Assembly (NCBI GenBank): GCA_000696115.1
Contig: JJOH01000106.1
Location: 1 to 60,736 of the forward strand
Direction of reading: 5' to 3'
DNA from: Streptomyces olindensis
GTDB lineage: Bacteria > Actinomycetota > Actinomycetes > Streptomycetales > Streptomycetaceae
Length of the DNA stretch: 60,736 nt
Numbering within the stretch: the first letter of the stretch is position 1; each line of letters opens with the position of its first letter. The notes beneath the pieces were generated by a model. It made no database searches and had not been told where the DNA came from. It was given only the letters and a program-made list of their open reading frames with translations. The translations under genes and the position numbers were made by a program. Positions 1 to 9,371 of this stretch are shown piece after piece.

Positions 1-192
1 GGCCGGCCTGGGCGCCGCCGGGCTCGGCACCGCGGCACCCAGGCGGGGCGCCGCCGGGCGTCGGCCCTGCGCCCCGCCCGCCCACGCGCCCCCCGGACGC
101 CGCACCCCGCCCCACTCGCACGCCGCCTCCACCCCTCACCCCACCGCCGCCCCCCACTGGTCGCGGACCAGGTCCGCCAGGACACTGGACGG
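1..192. other. Unassigned G+C-rich left edge
   Basis: No gene can be assigned. All three plus-strand frames run open without a convincing start, and composition is C-rich on this strand. It may hold the end of a gene beyond the window plus the upstream region of the hydrolase that starts at 193. Confidence 0.4.
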
Positions 193-1320
193 GTGCGCAC
201 TGTCAAAGCGACGGCCGCTGCCGTCACCGCTGTGATCGGGGCCGGGGCCGCCGCGGTGGCCGCCGGCCGGTTCGCCAGCGACGCCGCGCTGAAGGCGCCT
301 CCCGGCAGGCCCCTGCCCACCGAACCCCGGCTCACCGTGCACGGCACCGCCGCCGGGCAGATCAGCCTCACCCGGGACCTGGCCGCCCTGCGGCCCGGCC
401 GCTACGGTCTGGCCGGCGACGGCTCCCACGCGGTCGTCGGCCCCGTCCTGGCCGACGCCCCGCACGCCGCCGACACCGTCGTACGCCGCCTCGAGAGCGT
501 CACCCACGGCACCCTGCGCCCCGGCGACAAGGCCTGGCTCACCCCCAACGTGTACGTCGGCAACCCCGGCGCCGCCCTCGGCCTCGAACACGCCGACGTC
601 GAGATCCCCGGCGAACTCGGCCCGCTGCCCGCGTGGTTCGTGCCCGGCGCCCGGGACACCTGGGTGATCGCCGTGCACGGCCTGGGCACCACCCGGGAAA
701 TCGCCATGAACGTCATGGAGTTCCTGCACCGCAACCGCTTCCCGGTCCTCGCCCTCGCCTACCGCGGCGACCTCGGCGCACCCCGCCCGCCCGACGGCCT
801 GAACCACCTCGGCGAGACCGAGTGGCGCGACCTCGACGCGGCCATCCGCCACGCCGAGAGCCACGGAGCCCGCCAGGTCGTCCTGCACGGCTGGTCCACC
901 GGCGCCACCATGGCCCTGCGCGCCGCCGAGCACTCGGGGCTCCGCGACCGCGTCTCCGGGCTCGTCCTGGACTCCCCGGTCCTCTCCTGGGAGACCACGC
1001 TGCGCGCCCTGGCCGCGGCCCGCCGCACCCCGGGCCCCCTGCTGCCCCTCGCGGTCCGCGTCGCCCAGGGCCGCACCGGCCTGTACGGCGACCGCGCCAC
1101 GGGGACCGCCCCGTACGACGGAGTCCGCGTCCCCACCCTCCTCTTCCACGGCCCGGACGACACGGTCGCCCCCTGGCGGCTCTCCCGACGCCTCGCCGAC
1201 GCCCGCCCCGACCTGGTCGCCCTCCACACCGTCCGCGGCGCCCCCCACGGAGCGATGTGGAACGCCGACCCCCAGGCGTACGAGGAGGCCCTGCGGCGCT
1301 TCATGACCCCGCTCATGTGA
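193..1320 (+). CDS. Alpha/beta hydrolase with N-terminal signal/anchor
   Basis: A 375-residue alpha/beta hydrolase-fold protein of unknown substrate. Residues 5-27 are Ala/Val-rich and follow a basic N terminus, so it is probably exported or membrane-anchored. The oxyanion region VHGLGTTRE is near residue 160, the nucleophile elbow G-W-S-T-G near 235, the acid in GPDDTV near 320 and the catalytic His in APHGAMW near 350, completing a Ser-Asp-His triad. It starts at GTG; the ORF has no good upstream alternative. The flanking genes do not suggest a pathway. Family-level call is firm; substrate (ester, peptide or lipid) is unknown. Confidence 0.85.
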   Translation: MRTVKATAAAVTAVIGAGAAAVAAGRFASDAALKAPPGRPLPTEPRLTVHGTAAGQISLTRDLAALRPGRYGLAGDGSHAVVGPVLADAPHAADTVVRRLESVTHGTLRPGDKAWLTPNVYVGNPGAALGLEHADVEIPGELGPLPAWFVPGARDTWVIAVHGLGTTREIAMNVMEFLHRNRFPVLALAYRGDLGAPRPPDGLNHLGETEWRDLDAAIRHAESHGARQVVLHGWSTGATMALRAAEHSGLRDRVSGLVLDSPVLSWETTLRALAAARRTPGPLLPLAVRVAQGRTGLYGDRATGTAPYDGVRVPTLLFHGPDDTVAPWRLSRRLADARPDLVALHTVRGAPHGAMWNADPQAYEEALRRFMTPLM

Positions 1321-1629
1321 CCCCTCCGGCGGTGCCGGCACCTCACGCACCCCCCGTTCACGCCCCCTTCGCCCCCCTGCAACCACGTCCCGCCCGGCTC
1401 CCTACCGACCGGTCGTGATGATTCCGTTTAGCGTCGTACCACTGGCCTGTTCCCGGCCCTCGACCACTCCCGGGGACCGGTGCGTTGGCCATCCCCGTCG
1501 CCCGCCGTGACATTCCGTTTGGGTTTTCGGACCGTCAACCGGAAGACTGCCCCCGTGACGTCCCGTATCCCGCGCGACTCCAGGCTTCGACTCGTCCGCC
1601 CGCGACCCCTGGCCGCCGCCCCCAGAGCG
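1321..1629. other. Intergenic region with a 9-bp direct repeat
   Basis: About 300 bp without a gene. It contains ATTCCGTTT at 1421-1429 and again at 1512-1520, in AT-richer patches of an otherwise G+C-rich stretch. These could be promoter or operator elements for the gene starting near 1630. No terminator hairpin stands out. Confidence 0.4.
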
Positions 1630-2955
1630 ATGAACCAGCAGCGCTCGCGCCGCCCCGCGCCGCGCCCCCCGGAGGGCACCCCGGCACCGGCGGAGCTGGC
1701 CAGAATGGCACGCTCCGGCCTGGCCGGCGCCGCCCGCGTCGCCCGCTGGGCCGACGCCGCCCTCGGCCCCGGCGGGGACAGCGCCACCGCCGACGGCAAG
1801 GCCACCCTCTCCGACGCGACCGCCGAACGGGCCGCCTCGGACCTGAACCTGACCCCGGCTCAGGTCAGAGCCGACTGGGACACCGCCCGCCTCGCCGGCC
1901 TGGTCGAGGTGCACGGCGACAGTGCCCGCCCCGGCTGGCGGCTGCGCGCCTGGAACCGCGACGACAGCGCCGTCCTGCGCGGCTGGGTCGCCCTCTTCGA
2001 CGCCTGGTCGCTCGCCCATCCGGAACCCGAGGACCACGAGCCCGCCGCCGTCGCCGAGGTCGTCTCGGCCATGCCGCAGGTGCTCTCCTTCCTCCAGCTG
2101 TCCGCCGGCCCCGTCCCCGTCGAGCAGCTCCTGGACCTCCTGGAGCAGCGCGTCACCGAACTGCGTACCGCCCGCTGCGAGATCCCCTATGGCCCCCAGC
2201 CCGAGCCGGCGGCCGAACCGGAGCCCACCGACGCCCCGCTCGCCCCGCTCCTCGACTGGGCCCTGCGCGCCCTCGCCTCCGTCGGCGCCCTCACCTACGG
2301 CGACGGCCAGGCCACGCTCACCCCGCTCGGCAGCTGGGCCGTCTGGGTCAAGCTGGAGCAGATCTGCGTCGCCGCGCAGAGCCCCGCCGGGAACATCGAG
2401 CAGTCCGCCGAGGACATGCTCCGCGGCTGTGCCCAGCTGCGCCCGAACGCGGCCCGCGCCGAGTACCGCGCCTGGCTCGCCGCCCGGCCCGTCGGCAGCG
2501 CCGTCACCGAGCTCCTCGGCGCCGCCCGCGGCGAGGACGCCCTGCTGCGCGGCCTCGCCTTCGAGGCGCTGCGCGTGGTCGGCGCCCCCGCCGAGCCGGA
2601 TGTCCGCGCCGTGCTGGACGAGCCCACGCTCCGGCCGTACGCCCTGCTGTGGCTCGCCGAGCACGACGGCACCGACCCGGAGGACGCCCACACGGTCCTC
2701 ACCCGCGAGGAGGCGACCTGGCTGTGGGTGGACACCGCCGCCGCCGTCGCCGACCACGGGGAGGCCCCGCTGCTCGTCCGCCACCTGGAGTCCGCCGTGC
2801 AGCCGACCGTCCCGATGCTCCTGGACGAGGTCCGGGCCGTGGGCCACCCGCGCACCGTGCAGGTCCTGGTCGCCCTGGCCGCGGCCCACCCCGACCCGGC
2901 TCTGGCCAAGGCCGTGCGCCGGGCTGCCTTCCAGGTGCACACCGGCGGCAGCTAG
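1630..2955 (+). CDS. Conserved hypothetical protein, Ala/Leu-rich helical repeats
   Basis: I do not recognise a named family. The protein is about 441 residues, rich in Ala, Leu, Asp and Glu, with repeated helical segments resembling HEAT/ARM-like packing towards the C terminus (for example RTVQVLVALAAAHPD). The middle part contains two possible winged-helix-like segments around TLSDATAERAASDLNL and ALASVGALTYGDG. No signal peptide or TM segment is seen. The start is uncertain: GTG 1480 opens the frame, ATG 1630 begins the more protein-like sequence, and ATG 1705 has the best Shine-Dalgarno sequence (GGAG at 1692-1695). Codon bias supports coding throughout from 1630. Confidence 0.75.
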   Translation: MNQQRSRRPAPRPPEGTPAPAELARMARSGLAGAARVARWADAALGPGGDSATADGKATLSDATAERAASDLNLTPAQVRADWDTARLAGLVEVHGDSARPGWRLRAWNRDDSAVLRGWVALFDAWSLAHPEPEDHEPAAVAEVVSAMPQVLSFLQLSAGPVPVEQLLDLLEQRVTELRTARCEIPYGPQPEPAAEPEPTDAPLAPLLDWALRALASVGALTYGDGQATLTPLGSWAVWVKLEQICVAAQSPAGNIEQSAEDMLRGCAQLRPNAARAEYRAWLAARPVGSAVTELLGAARGEDALLRGLAFEALRVVGAPAEPDVRAVLDEPTLRPYALLWLAEHDGTDPEDAHTVLTREEATWLWVDTAAAVADHGEAPLLVRHLESAVQPTVPMLLDEVRAVGHPRTVQVLVALAAAHPDPALAKAVRRAAFQVHTGGS

Positions 2956-2980
2956 GACCGGCGCCCGACCCTGGGCGGGA

Positions 2981-3394
2981 TCAGCCCGCCATCTCGGGCG
3001 CATACGTGCCGAAACTCCACACATTGCCCTCGAGGTCCCGGGCCATGTAGTCCCGCGAGCCGTAGTCCTGGTCCGTCGGGGGCATGAGGATCTCCGCGCC
3101 GTGGTCGACGGCGCGGCGGTGGTGCGCGTCCACGTCGTCCACCACCACGTACACCCCCGTGGTGCCCGCGTCCTTCATGGCCGCGTCGAACACGCCGCCG
3201 CGGCCCTTGCTGCCGACCATCACCGCGCCGTTGCCCTGCGCCAGCTCCGCGTGCAGCACCGAGCCGTCCTCGCCCTCGTACACCGACAGCTCCGTGAAGC
3301 CGAAGGCCTCCGTGAGCTGCCGGATCGCCGCCTTCGCGTCGGCGTACAGCAGCGTCGGGTAGACGCTGGGACGCCCGCCGGACGTGCCTGCCAT
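2981..3394 (-). CDS. VOC family (glyoxalase/bleomycin-resistance fold) protein
   Basis: A single-domain vicinal oxygen chelate protein of 137 residues. The paired beta-alpha-beta-beta-beta modules are visible: the opening segment PTLLYADAKAAIRQLTEAFGF, then VYVVVDDVDAHHRRAVDHGAEI, and the closing DLEGNVWSFGTY typical of PhnB/YdeM-like members. Substrate cannot be told. ATG 3394 is chosen because an AAGGGAG Shine-Dalgarno lies 8 nt upstream; a GTG three codons earlier overlaps that site. It is convergent with the preceding hypothetical gene, 25 bp apart. Confidence 0.88.
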   Translation of the reverse strand: MAGTSGGRPSVYPTLLYADAKAAIRQLTEAFGFTELSVYEGEDGSVLHAELAQGNGAVMVGSKGRGGVFDAAMKDAGTTGVYVVVDDVDAHHRRAVDHGAEILMPPTDQDYGSRDYMARDLEGNVWSFGTYAPEMAG

Positions 3395-3554
3395 ACCGAT
3401 CACTCCCTTGTGCTCGGTCTTGTGTTCGGTCTTGTGCTTGATCGCCGAAATCCGATGATCCGGTCCTGCCGCTCAGTCTGGCACCCGCCACTGACAACGA
3501 CCCGGCGAGACGAACCGAACACCCGCGCGCAGAAAAAGTGGTTGCACGGCCCCG

Positions 3555-3560
3555 TTAGAC
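3555..3560 (+). promoter_or_regulatory. Probable -10 element upstream of the ABC-F leader
   Basis: TAGACT matches the Streptomyces housekeeping -10 consensus (TAGRRT-like). It lies 8 nt before the ATG of the 7-codon ORF at 3569, so a transcript would begin at or within a base or two of that ATG. No clear -35 is seen. Confidence 0.45.
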
Positions 3561-3568
3561 TGTCCCCC

Positions 3569-3592
3569 ATGGCCTTTCTCCTCGCGCATTAG
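3569..3592 (+). CDS. Putative 7-residue leader peptide (MAFLLAH) before the ABC-F gene
   Basis: ATG GCC TTT CTC CTC GCG CAT TAG encodes a seven-residue peptide ending 59 nt before the ABC-F start. A TAGACT -10 box sits 8 nt upstream of the ATG, so it would be translated leaderless or nearly so. Short leader ORFs are known to control several antibiotic-responsive ABC-F and resistance genes by ribosome stalling. Whether this one is translated or regulatory is inference; the seven codons alone could arise by chance. Confidence 0.4.
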   Translation: MAFLLAH

Positions 3593-3651
3593 ACGGCGGG
3601 AACGTCCTCAGCCGCCCACCCCGCCCCCGCTATCCGCCCTGGAGTCTGTCC

Positions 3652-5248
<1,597 letters not shown>

Positions 5249-5250
<2 letters not shown>

Positions 5251-5316
5251 TCGAATGCGTGATCAACGGCGTATGGATCATTCGGCCTAGCGGTGATCCA
5301 TCATCTGTGTGAGATC
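5249..5316. promoter_or_regulatory. Cluster of five GATC motifs upstream of gbn
   Basis: GATC occurs at 5249, 5261, 5276, 5295 and 5313, spaced 12-19 bp apart, with a sixth at 5543 just before the gbn start. Base composition predicts about one per 400 bp. Gbn is reported to bind GATC-containing sequences, so this is a candidate binding array. Its overlap with the stop of the ABC-F gene is also notable. Confidence 0.5.
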
Positions 5317-5349
5317 TCCTCGTACCGAGGTGTGTCCTACATCGATTTC

Positions 5350-5390
5350 GCGGCCGAGTCCCCGATTCTTCCGGGCTCGGCCGCGCCGCC
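5350..5390 (+). terminator. Hairpin terminator after the ABC-F gene
   Basis: GCGGCCGAG (5350-5358) pairs with CTCGGCCGC (5376-5384) across a 17-nt loop, followed by a short T-rich tract near 5391. It separates the ABC-F gene from gbn. Confidence 0.7.
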
Positions 5391-5585
5391 TTTCTGACCT
5401 GGTATTTCCCGGGGCAATCCGTTCGGCCGTACGGACACTCCTCTTCGGAATTTCCTATTCCGCATGTGGGGATGTGCTCCCGTCGTCACAACCTTGTCTC
5501 ACGGACCTTGCCGAATGGGTGGCCATCAAGGCCCGGAGGGGTGATCATGAGGAGACCAGAGCGCACTTCCCATGAGGAGGCACGG

Positions 5586-5804
5586 GTGGCCGAGACTCTG
5601 AAGAAGGGCAGCCGGGTGACCGGCGCCGCGCGCGACAAGCTCGCGGCAGACCTGAAGAAGAAGTACGACGCCGGTGCGAGCATCCGGGCGTTGGCCGAGG
5701 AGACCGGCCGCTCGTATGGCTTCGTGCACCGCATGCTCAGTGAGTCGGGCGTCACGCTGCGAGGGCGTGGCGGGGCGACACGGGGCAAAAAGGCCACGGC
5801 CTGA
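5586..5804 (+). CDS. gbn: Nucleoid-associated HTH protein Gbn
   Basis: A 72-residue, Lys/Arg-rich protein with one helix-turn-helix (SIRALAEETGRSYGFVHRML, residues about 31-50) and a basic, Gly-rich tail. Length and sequence match my memory of the Streptomyces nucleoid-associated protein Gbn (SCO1839 in S. coelicolor), which binds GATC-containing DNA and influences sporulation and antibiotic production. GTG 5586 is chosen because AGGAGG (5575-5580) lies 5 nt upstream; the frame is open further up without a ribosome site. It has its own 330-bp upstream region after a terminator, with a GATC cluster suggesting self-binding. It acts on DNA across the chromosome. Confidence 0.88.
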   Translation: MAETLKKGSRVTGAARDKLAADLKKKYDAGASIRALAEETGRSYGFVHRMLSESGVTLRGRGGATRGKKATA

Positions 5805-5957
5805 CCCCGGGTGGCCCCACGGCTTCGATGGTGGCCACCCGGTCGGCAGGCTGAGCGGCCGGGTGGTTACTGTGCAGTCACTTAGCTGTGCCGTGGTACG
5901 GCGGGACATCTGCCGTCGCACGGTACGGAAGACGACCGCACGCATCGGAGGCGTCCC

Positions 5958-6761
5958 ATGGCTTCGTCCGACCAGGACCTCGTTCCCGTACTCGACAAGG
6001 ACGGCGTACGGCTCACCGTCGACGACGCGATCGCCACGGTGACGCTGACCAACCCGGCCAAGCGCAACGCGCAGAGCCCCGCTCTGTGGCGGGCGCTGAC
6101 CGAGGCCGGGCGGCTGCTGCCGGGCTCCGTCCGCGTCGTGGTGCTGCGGGCCGAGGGCAAGTCCTTCTCGGCCGGCCTCGACCGGCAGGCGTTCACGCCC
6201 GAGGGCTTCGACGGCGAACCGTCGTTCGTCGACCTCGCGCGGGGCGGCGACGCCGAGTTGGACGCGACCATCGCCGAATACCAGGAGGCGTTCACCTGGT
6301 GGCGGCGCAGCGACATCGTCTCCGTCGCCGCTGTCCAGGGGCATGCCATCGGGGCGGGCTTCCAGCTCGCCCTCGCCTGCGACCTGCGCGTCGTCGCCGA
6401 CGACGTGCAGTTCGCCATGCGCGAGACCAGCCTCGGACTCGTGCCCGACCTGACGGGCACCCATCCGCTGGTGGGGCTCGTCGGATACGCCCGCGCGCTG
6501 GAGATCTGCGTGACCGGGCGCTTCGTCACGGCCGAGGAGGCCGTCAGCACCGGGCTCGCCAACGTGGCCGTGCCCGCCGACCAGCTCGACGACACGGTCC
6601 GCGACCTCACCGCGGCCGTCCTCGCCGCGCCCCGCGACGCCGTCGTCGAGACCAAGGCCCTGCTGCGCGGCGCCCAGGACCGCACCTACGAGGAGCAGCG
6701 CGCCGCGGAACGCCAGTCCCAGGCGCGCAGGCTGCGGGACCTCGCGGGCGTCGGCGACTGA
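5958..6761 (+). CDS. Enoyl-CoA hydratase/isomerase family protein
   Basis: A 267-residue crotonase-fold protein. The oxyanion-forming segments are the FSAGLDRQAF loop (about 65-75) and the AVQGHAIGAGFQLALACDLRV core (about 117-137), followed by FAMRETSLGLVPDLTGTHPLVG, which carries one of the usual catalytic acidic positions. Likely acts on acyl-CoA esters in fatty-acid or amino-acid breakdown, but crotonases are diverse and the substrate is not readable. ATG 5958 has GGAGG 6 nt upstream. It is monocistronic between gbn and the minus-strand gene at 6784. Confidence 0.9.
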   Translation: MASSDQDLVPVLDKDGVRLTVDDAIATVTLTNPAKRNAQSPALWRALTEAGRLLPGSVRVVVLRAEGKSFSAGLDRQAFTPEGFDGEPSFVDLARGGDAELDATIAEYQEAFTWWRRSDIVSVAAVQGHAIGAGFQLALACDLRVVADDVQFAMRETSLGLVPDLTGTHPLVGLVGYARALEICVTGRFVTAEEAVSTGLANVAVPADQLDDTVRDLTAAVLAAPRDAVVETKALLRGAQDRTYEEQRAAERQSQARRLRDLAGVGD

Positions 6762-6783
6762 GACCGCCGGACCGGCCCGGCGG

Positions 6784-7515
6784 TCAGCCGATCGCGCTCA
6801 CCAGCACCGCCACCGTCGGGTGGTCCGGCAGCGACGTCCTGACCGCCGTACGGACCGCGCGGGCCACGTCCCGGGCCCGGTGGTCCGCGCCCACCGCCAG
6901 CTCCACCCGGACATGGCGGTGGGACAGCGCGGCGTCGCCCGGCAGTTCCTCGATGTGCACGGGGTGGCCCAGCGCGCCGGTCAGGTCGAGCACGCCCGGG
7001 ACCGCGAGGGCCGTCGCCGCCACGCGAGCCTCGTCGCCCTCCTCCGGGTGCGCGGCCCGGGACGGTTCGGGCAGACGTACGGCGGGCCCGGGCTCCGCCT
7101 CCTCGTCCAGCAGCCCCGTCACCCGTAGATCCACCTCTCGCACCGCCAGGCCGATCCGCTGTGTCGCGGCGGTCGCCAGCGTCGCCCGCAGCAGGGACGC
7201 CGTCGTCGGCAGCGGTTCCGAGGCCGTGGCCGCGAACTCGGCCGTCACCCGCAGCGGGCCGGGCGGCAGCGCGCTCGGCGGAGCGGGCACGGCCGGCTCC
7301 CGCGTGTCCGCCGAGTCGGCGAGCACGATGCGCAGCGCGTCGACGCGCACGCCCGGGGCGTCCTCGGCCGCGCGCCGCAGCACCGCCTCGGCCGCCTGCT
7401 CGGCGATCCACGCGCCGTCGCGCGCCTCACCCAACGGCAGGAGCCTGCCGAATCCCAGCTGATGTCTCACTGCCCGTGTCCACCGGTCGGCCGTCATTCC
7501 TCCAGCCTGCCGCAT
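6784..7515 (-). CDS. Asp23-like repeat protein ('nucleopolyhedrovirus P10 family' label)
   Basis: A 243-residue soluble protein. Streptomyces annotations usually give this family the uninformative label 'nucleopolyhedrovirus P10 family'. By eye it holds two alpha/beta units resembling the Asp23/Gls24 proteins encoded next door: residues about 35-130 (AEQAAEAVLRRAAEDAPGV then LRVTAEFAA) and about 165-243 (ALAVPGVLDLTG then HVRVELAVGADHRARDVARAV and a final TVAVLVSAIG strand). It is divergent from the Asp23 operon with 69 bp between starts, so probably shares its role. The start may instead be ATG 7497. Function is inferred only. Confidence 0.7.
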   Translation of the reverse strand: MRQAGGMTADRWTRAVRHQLGFGRLLPLGEARDGAWIAEQAAEAVLRRAAEDAPGVRVDALRIVLADSADTREPAVPAPPSALPPGPLRVTAEFAATASEPLPTTASLLRATLATAATQRIGLAVREVDLRVTGLLDEEAEPGPAVRLPEPSRAAHPEEGDEARVAATALAVPGVLDLTGALGHPVHIEELPGDAALSHRHVRVELAVGADHRARDVARAVRTAVRTSLPDHPTVAVLVSAIG

Positions 7516-7584
7516 CAGAGGCGCGCCACCACGTAACCGTGCTTACGGTGGTCCCAGGACGACAACCGAAAAGGACGAACGGCG

Positions 7585-8058
7585 ATGACTGACATGACCG
7601 AGAACCGGGGCGGGGACACCGAGAGTCCGGCGGCACGCAGGAGTCCACTGGCCAAGCGCGGCGGCGCGGACCCGGGCTCCCGGGGCCGGACCACCATCGC
7701 GGACGGCGTCGTGGAGAAGATCGCCGGGCTCGCCGCACGCGACGTGGACGGCGTACACGCCATGGGCAGCGGACTGTCCCGCACGTTCGGAGCAGTGCGC
7801 GACCGCGTGCCCGGCGGCCAGAAGTCGGTGACCCGCGGGGTGAAGGCCGAGGTCGGCGAGGTGCAGGCCGCCCTCGACCTGGAGATCGTCGTGGAGTACG
7901 GCGTGTCGATCGCCGACGTGGCCAGGGACGTACGGGAGAACGTCATCACCGCCGTCGAGCGGATGACGGGCCTGGAGGTCGTCGAGGTCAACATCGCGGT
8001 GAGCGACGTGAAGCTGCCGGACGAAGAGGAAGAGGAACCGGAGCGCCGGATCCAGTGA
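7585..8058 (+). CDS. Asp23/Gls24 family envelope stress protein 1
   Basis: A 157-residue Asp23/Gls24-domain protein. After a disordered N terminus of about 35 residues comes TTIADGVVEKIAGLAARDVDGV, the hallmark opening of the family. Then ALDLEIVVEYGVSIADVARDVRENVITAVERMTGLEVVEVNIAVSDV, and a run of Glu at the end (EEEEEPE). Asp23 proteins are membrane-associated through AmaP and linked to cell-envelope homeostasis; here amaP is the fifth gene of the same operon. ATG 7585 follows AAAAGGA at 7569-7575. An ACCGT/ACGGT inverted repeat lies about 35-50 bp upstream and may be regulatory. Confidence 0.92.
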   Translation: MTDMTENRGGDTESPAARRSPLAKRGGADPGSRGRTTIADGVVEKIAGLAARDVDGVHAMGSGLSRTFGAVRDRVPGGQKSVTRGVKAEVGEVQAALDLEIVVEYGVSIADVARDVRENVITAVERMTGLEVVEVNIAVSDVKLPDEEEEEPERRIQ

Positions 8059-8113
8059 GGCCCAGGGGCACCGGACAACACAGCGTCTGCGGAGCTGAGG
8101 AGCTGAGGAGCGC

Positions 8114-8299
8114 ATGAGCATGGCCGTGGTCGGCATGATCGCCGGCATGGCGCTGGGCTTCGCCGGGTATTTCGGCGGATTCGGTGCCTTCCTGCTGGTC
8201 GCGGCGCTCGGCGCCGTCGGCTTCGTCGTCGGCCGGTTCCTGGAGGGGGACATGGACCTGGGCGACTTCTTCCGCACCCGTGGCGAACGGCGGCGGTGA
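8114..8299 (+). CDS. Small membrane protein of the Asp23 operon (DUF2273-like)
   Basis: A 61-residue protein with one or two hydrophobic helices (residues 3-43, Gly/Ala/Val/Phe-rich) and a charged C terminus ending in basic residues. The position between two Asp23 genes and the size match the DUF2273/AmaP-associated small membrane proteins of other Gram-positive Asp23 loci, though the sequence match was not tested. Its stop overlaps the GTG start of the next gene (GTGA at 8296-8299), implying coupled translation. Confidence 0.8.
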   Translation: MSMAVVGMIAGMALGFAGYFGGFGAFLLVAALGAVGFVVGRFLEGDMDLGDFFRTRGERRR

Positions 8300-8679
8300 C
8301 GTCCGTGAGCACGGGGGCCGGTGAGCTCGACAGACCTCTGACCGTCGTCCCGGCGGAGGAGCGCGGCGCGACCCGGATCGCCGACCGGGTCGTCGCGAAG
8401 ATCGCCTCCCAGGCGGCCCGCGAGGCCGTCGGGACGCTGCCCCCCGACGCGGGGCGGCCGTCCGCGTCGGTCGTCGTCCACCACCACGTGGTCCACGTCC
8501 GCGTGCACGTCGAACTCGACTACCCCTGCGACATCGGCGACCGCTGCCGCCGGGTGCGTCGCCAAGTCGTCGAGCGGGTGGGCGCCCTGGTGGGCATGCA
8601 GGTGCCGGAGGTCGTCGTCCACGTGGAGCGGCTGCACCTGAGCGCGGCGCCCGGCGCGGCACACGGGAGGACGCGATGA
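8296..8679 (+). CDS. Asp23/Gls24 family envelope stress protein 2
   Basis: A 127-residue second Asp23-type protein. The family opening is ATRIADRVVAKIASQAAREAVG, and the core is VVVHHHVVHVRVHVELDYPCDIGDRCRRVRRQVVERVGALVGMQVPEVVVHVERL. It is shorter and more divergent than the first copy and lacks the acidic tail. The GTG start overlaps the previous stop by 4 nt and its own stop overlaps the next ATG (ATGA), so subunits are probably made in fixed ratio. Likely a membrane-proximal scaffold subunit. Confidence 0.88.
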   Translation: MTSVSTGAGELDRPLTVVPAEERGATRIADRVVAKIASQAAREAVGTLPPDAGRPSASVVVHHHVVHVRVHVELDYPCDIGDRCRRVRRQVVERVGALVGMQVPEVVVHVERLHLSAAPGAAHGRTR

Positions 8680-9371
8680 GCGAACCCCAGGACAGGGAAC
8701 CCCACGAGTCCGAGGGCACCACACAGCGCCTGCCGGTCCTGGAGAAGTCGCAGGCCGGCACCGGCCCCGACCAGTCCGCGCCGTCGGCCGCCCACGGACC
8801 GCCGCCCGCGCTCGACGGCGAGGGCGGCCGCGCGGGCCGCTTCTGGTCGACGCGCCGCATCCCCGCGGGCATCGGCGCCCTGCTGCTCCTGGCCCTCGCC
8901 GGGCTGTTCCTCTACGACATCGTCTCCGTGCGCGCCGACCGGCCCGGCATGAGCTGGCGCCGGGAGCTGGCCCGGCAGCTCGCCGAACGGCCCCTCGACG
9001 ACACCTGGGTGCTCGTCGGGGCCGGGGTCGCCGCCGCCCTCGGGCTCTGGCTGCTGGTCCTGGCCGCCACACCCGGCCTGCGGCACGTGCTCCCGATGCG
9101 CCGCACGCACGCCGACGTCCGCGCGGGACTGGACCGGGACGCCGCCGCGACCGCGCTGCGCGACCGGGCCATGGAGGTCGCCGGCGTGCAGTCGGCACGG
9201 GTACGGGTGCGTCGGCGCCGCGCGGACGTCCGCGCCCTGTCACACTTCCGTGAACTGGACGACGTACGAACCGACCTGGACGCCGTGCTCGCCGACGCGG
9301 TCCGCGGACTGGGACTGTCCCGGCCGCCCTCGCTGTCCGTGCGCGTCCGGCGCCCCGGCCGGAAGGGGTGA
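8676..9371 (+). CDS. DUF6286-type membrane protein of the Asp23 operon
   Basis: A 231-residue protein: an acidic, disordered cytoplasmic N terminus (about 1-65), two TM helices (GIGALLLLALAGLFLYDIV, about 67-85, and VLVGAGVAAALGLWLLVLA, about 110-128), then a cytoplasmic alpha/beta domain (ALRDRAMEVAGVQSARVRVRRRRADVRAL onward). The C-terminal domain has the same strand-helix pattern as Asp23 proteins. The layout suggests a second membrane anchor paralogous to AmaP. Start and stop overlap both neighbours. The DUF number is from memory. Confidence 0.8.
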   Translation: MSEPQDREPHESEGTTQRLPVLEKSQAGTGPDQSAPSAAHGPPPALDGEGGRAGRFWSTRRIPAGIGALLLLALAGLFLYDIVSVRADRPGMSWRRELARQLAERPLDDTWVLVGAGVAAALGLWLLVLAATPGLRHVLPMRRTHADVRAGLDRDAAATALRDRAMEVAGVQSARVRVRRRRADVRALSHFRELDDVRTDLDAVLADAVRGLGLSRPPSLSVRVRRPGRKG

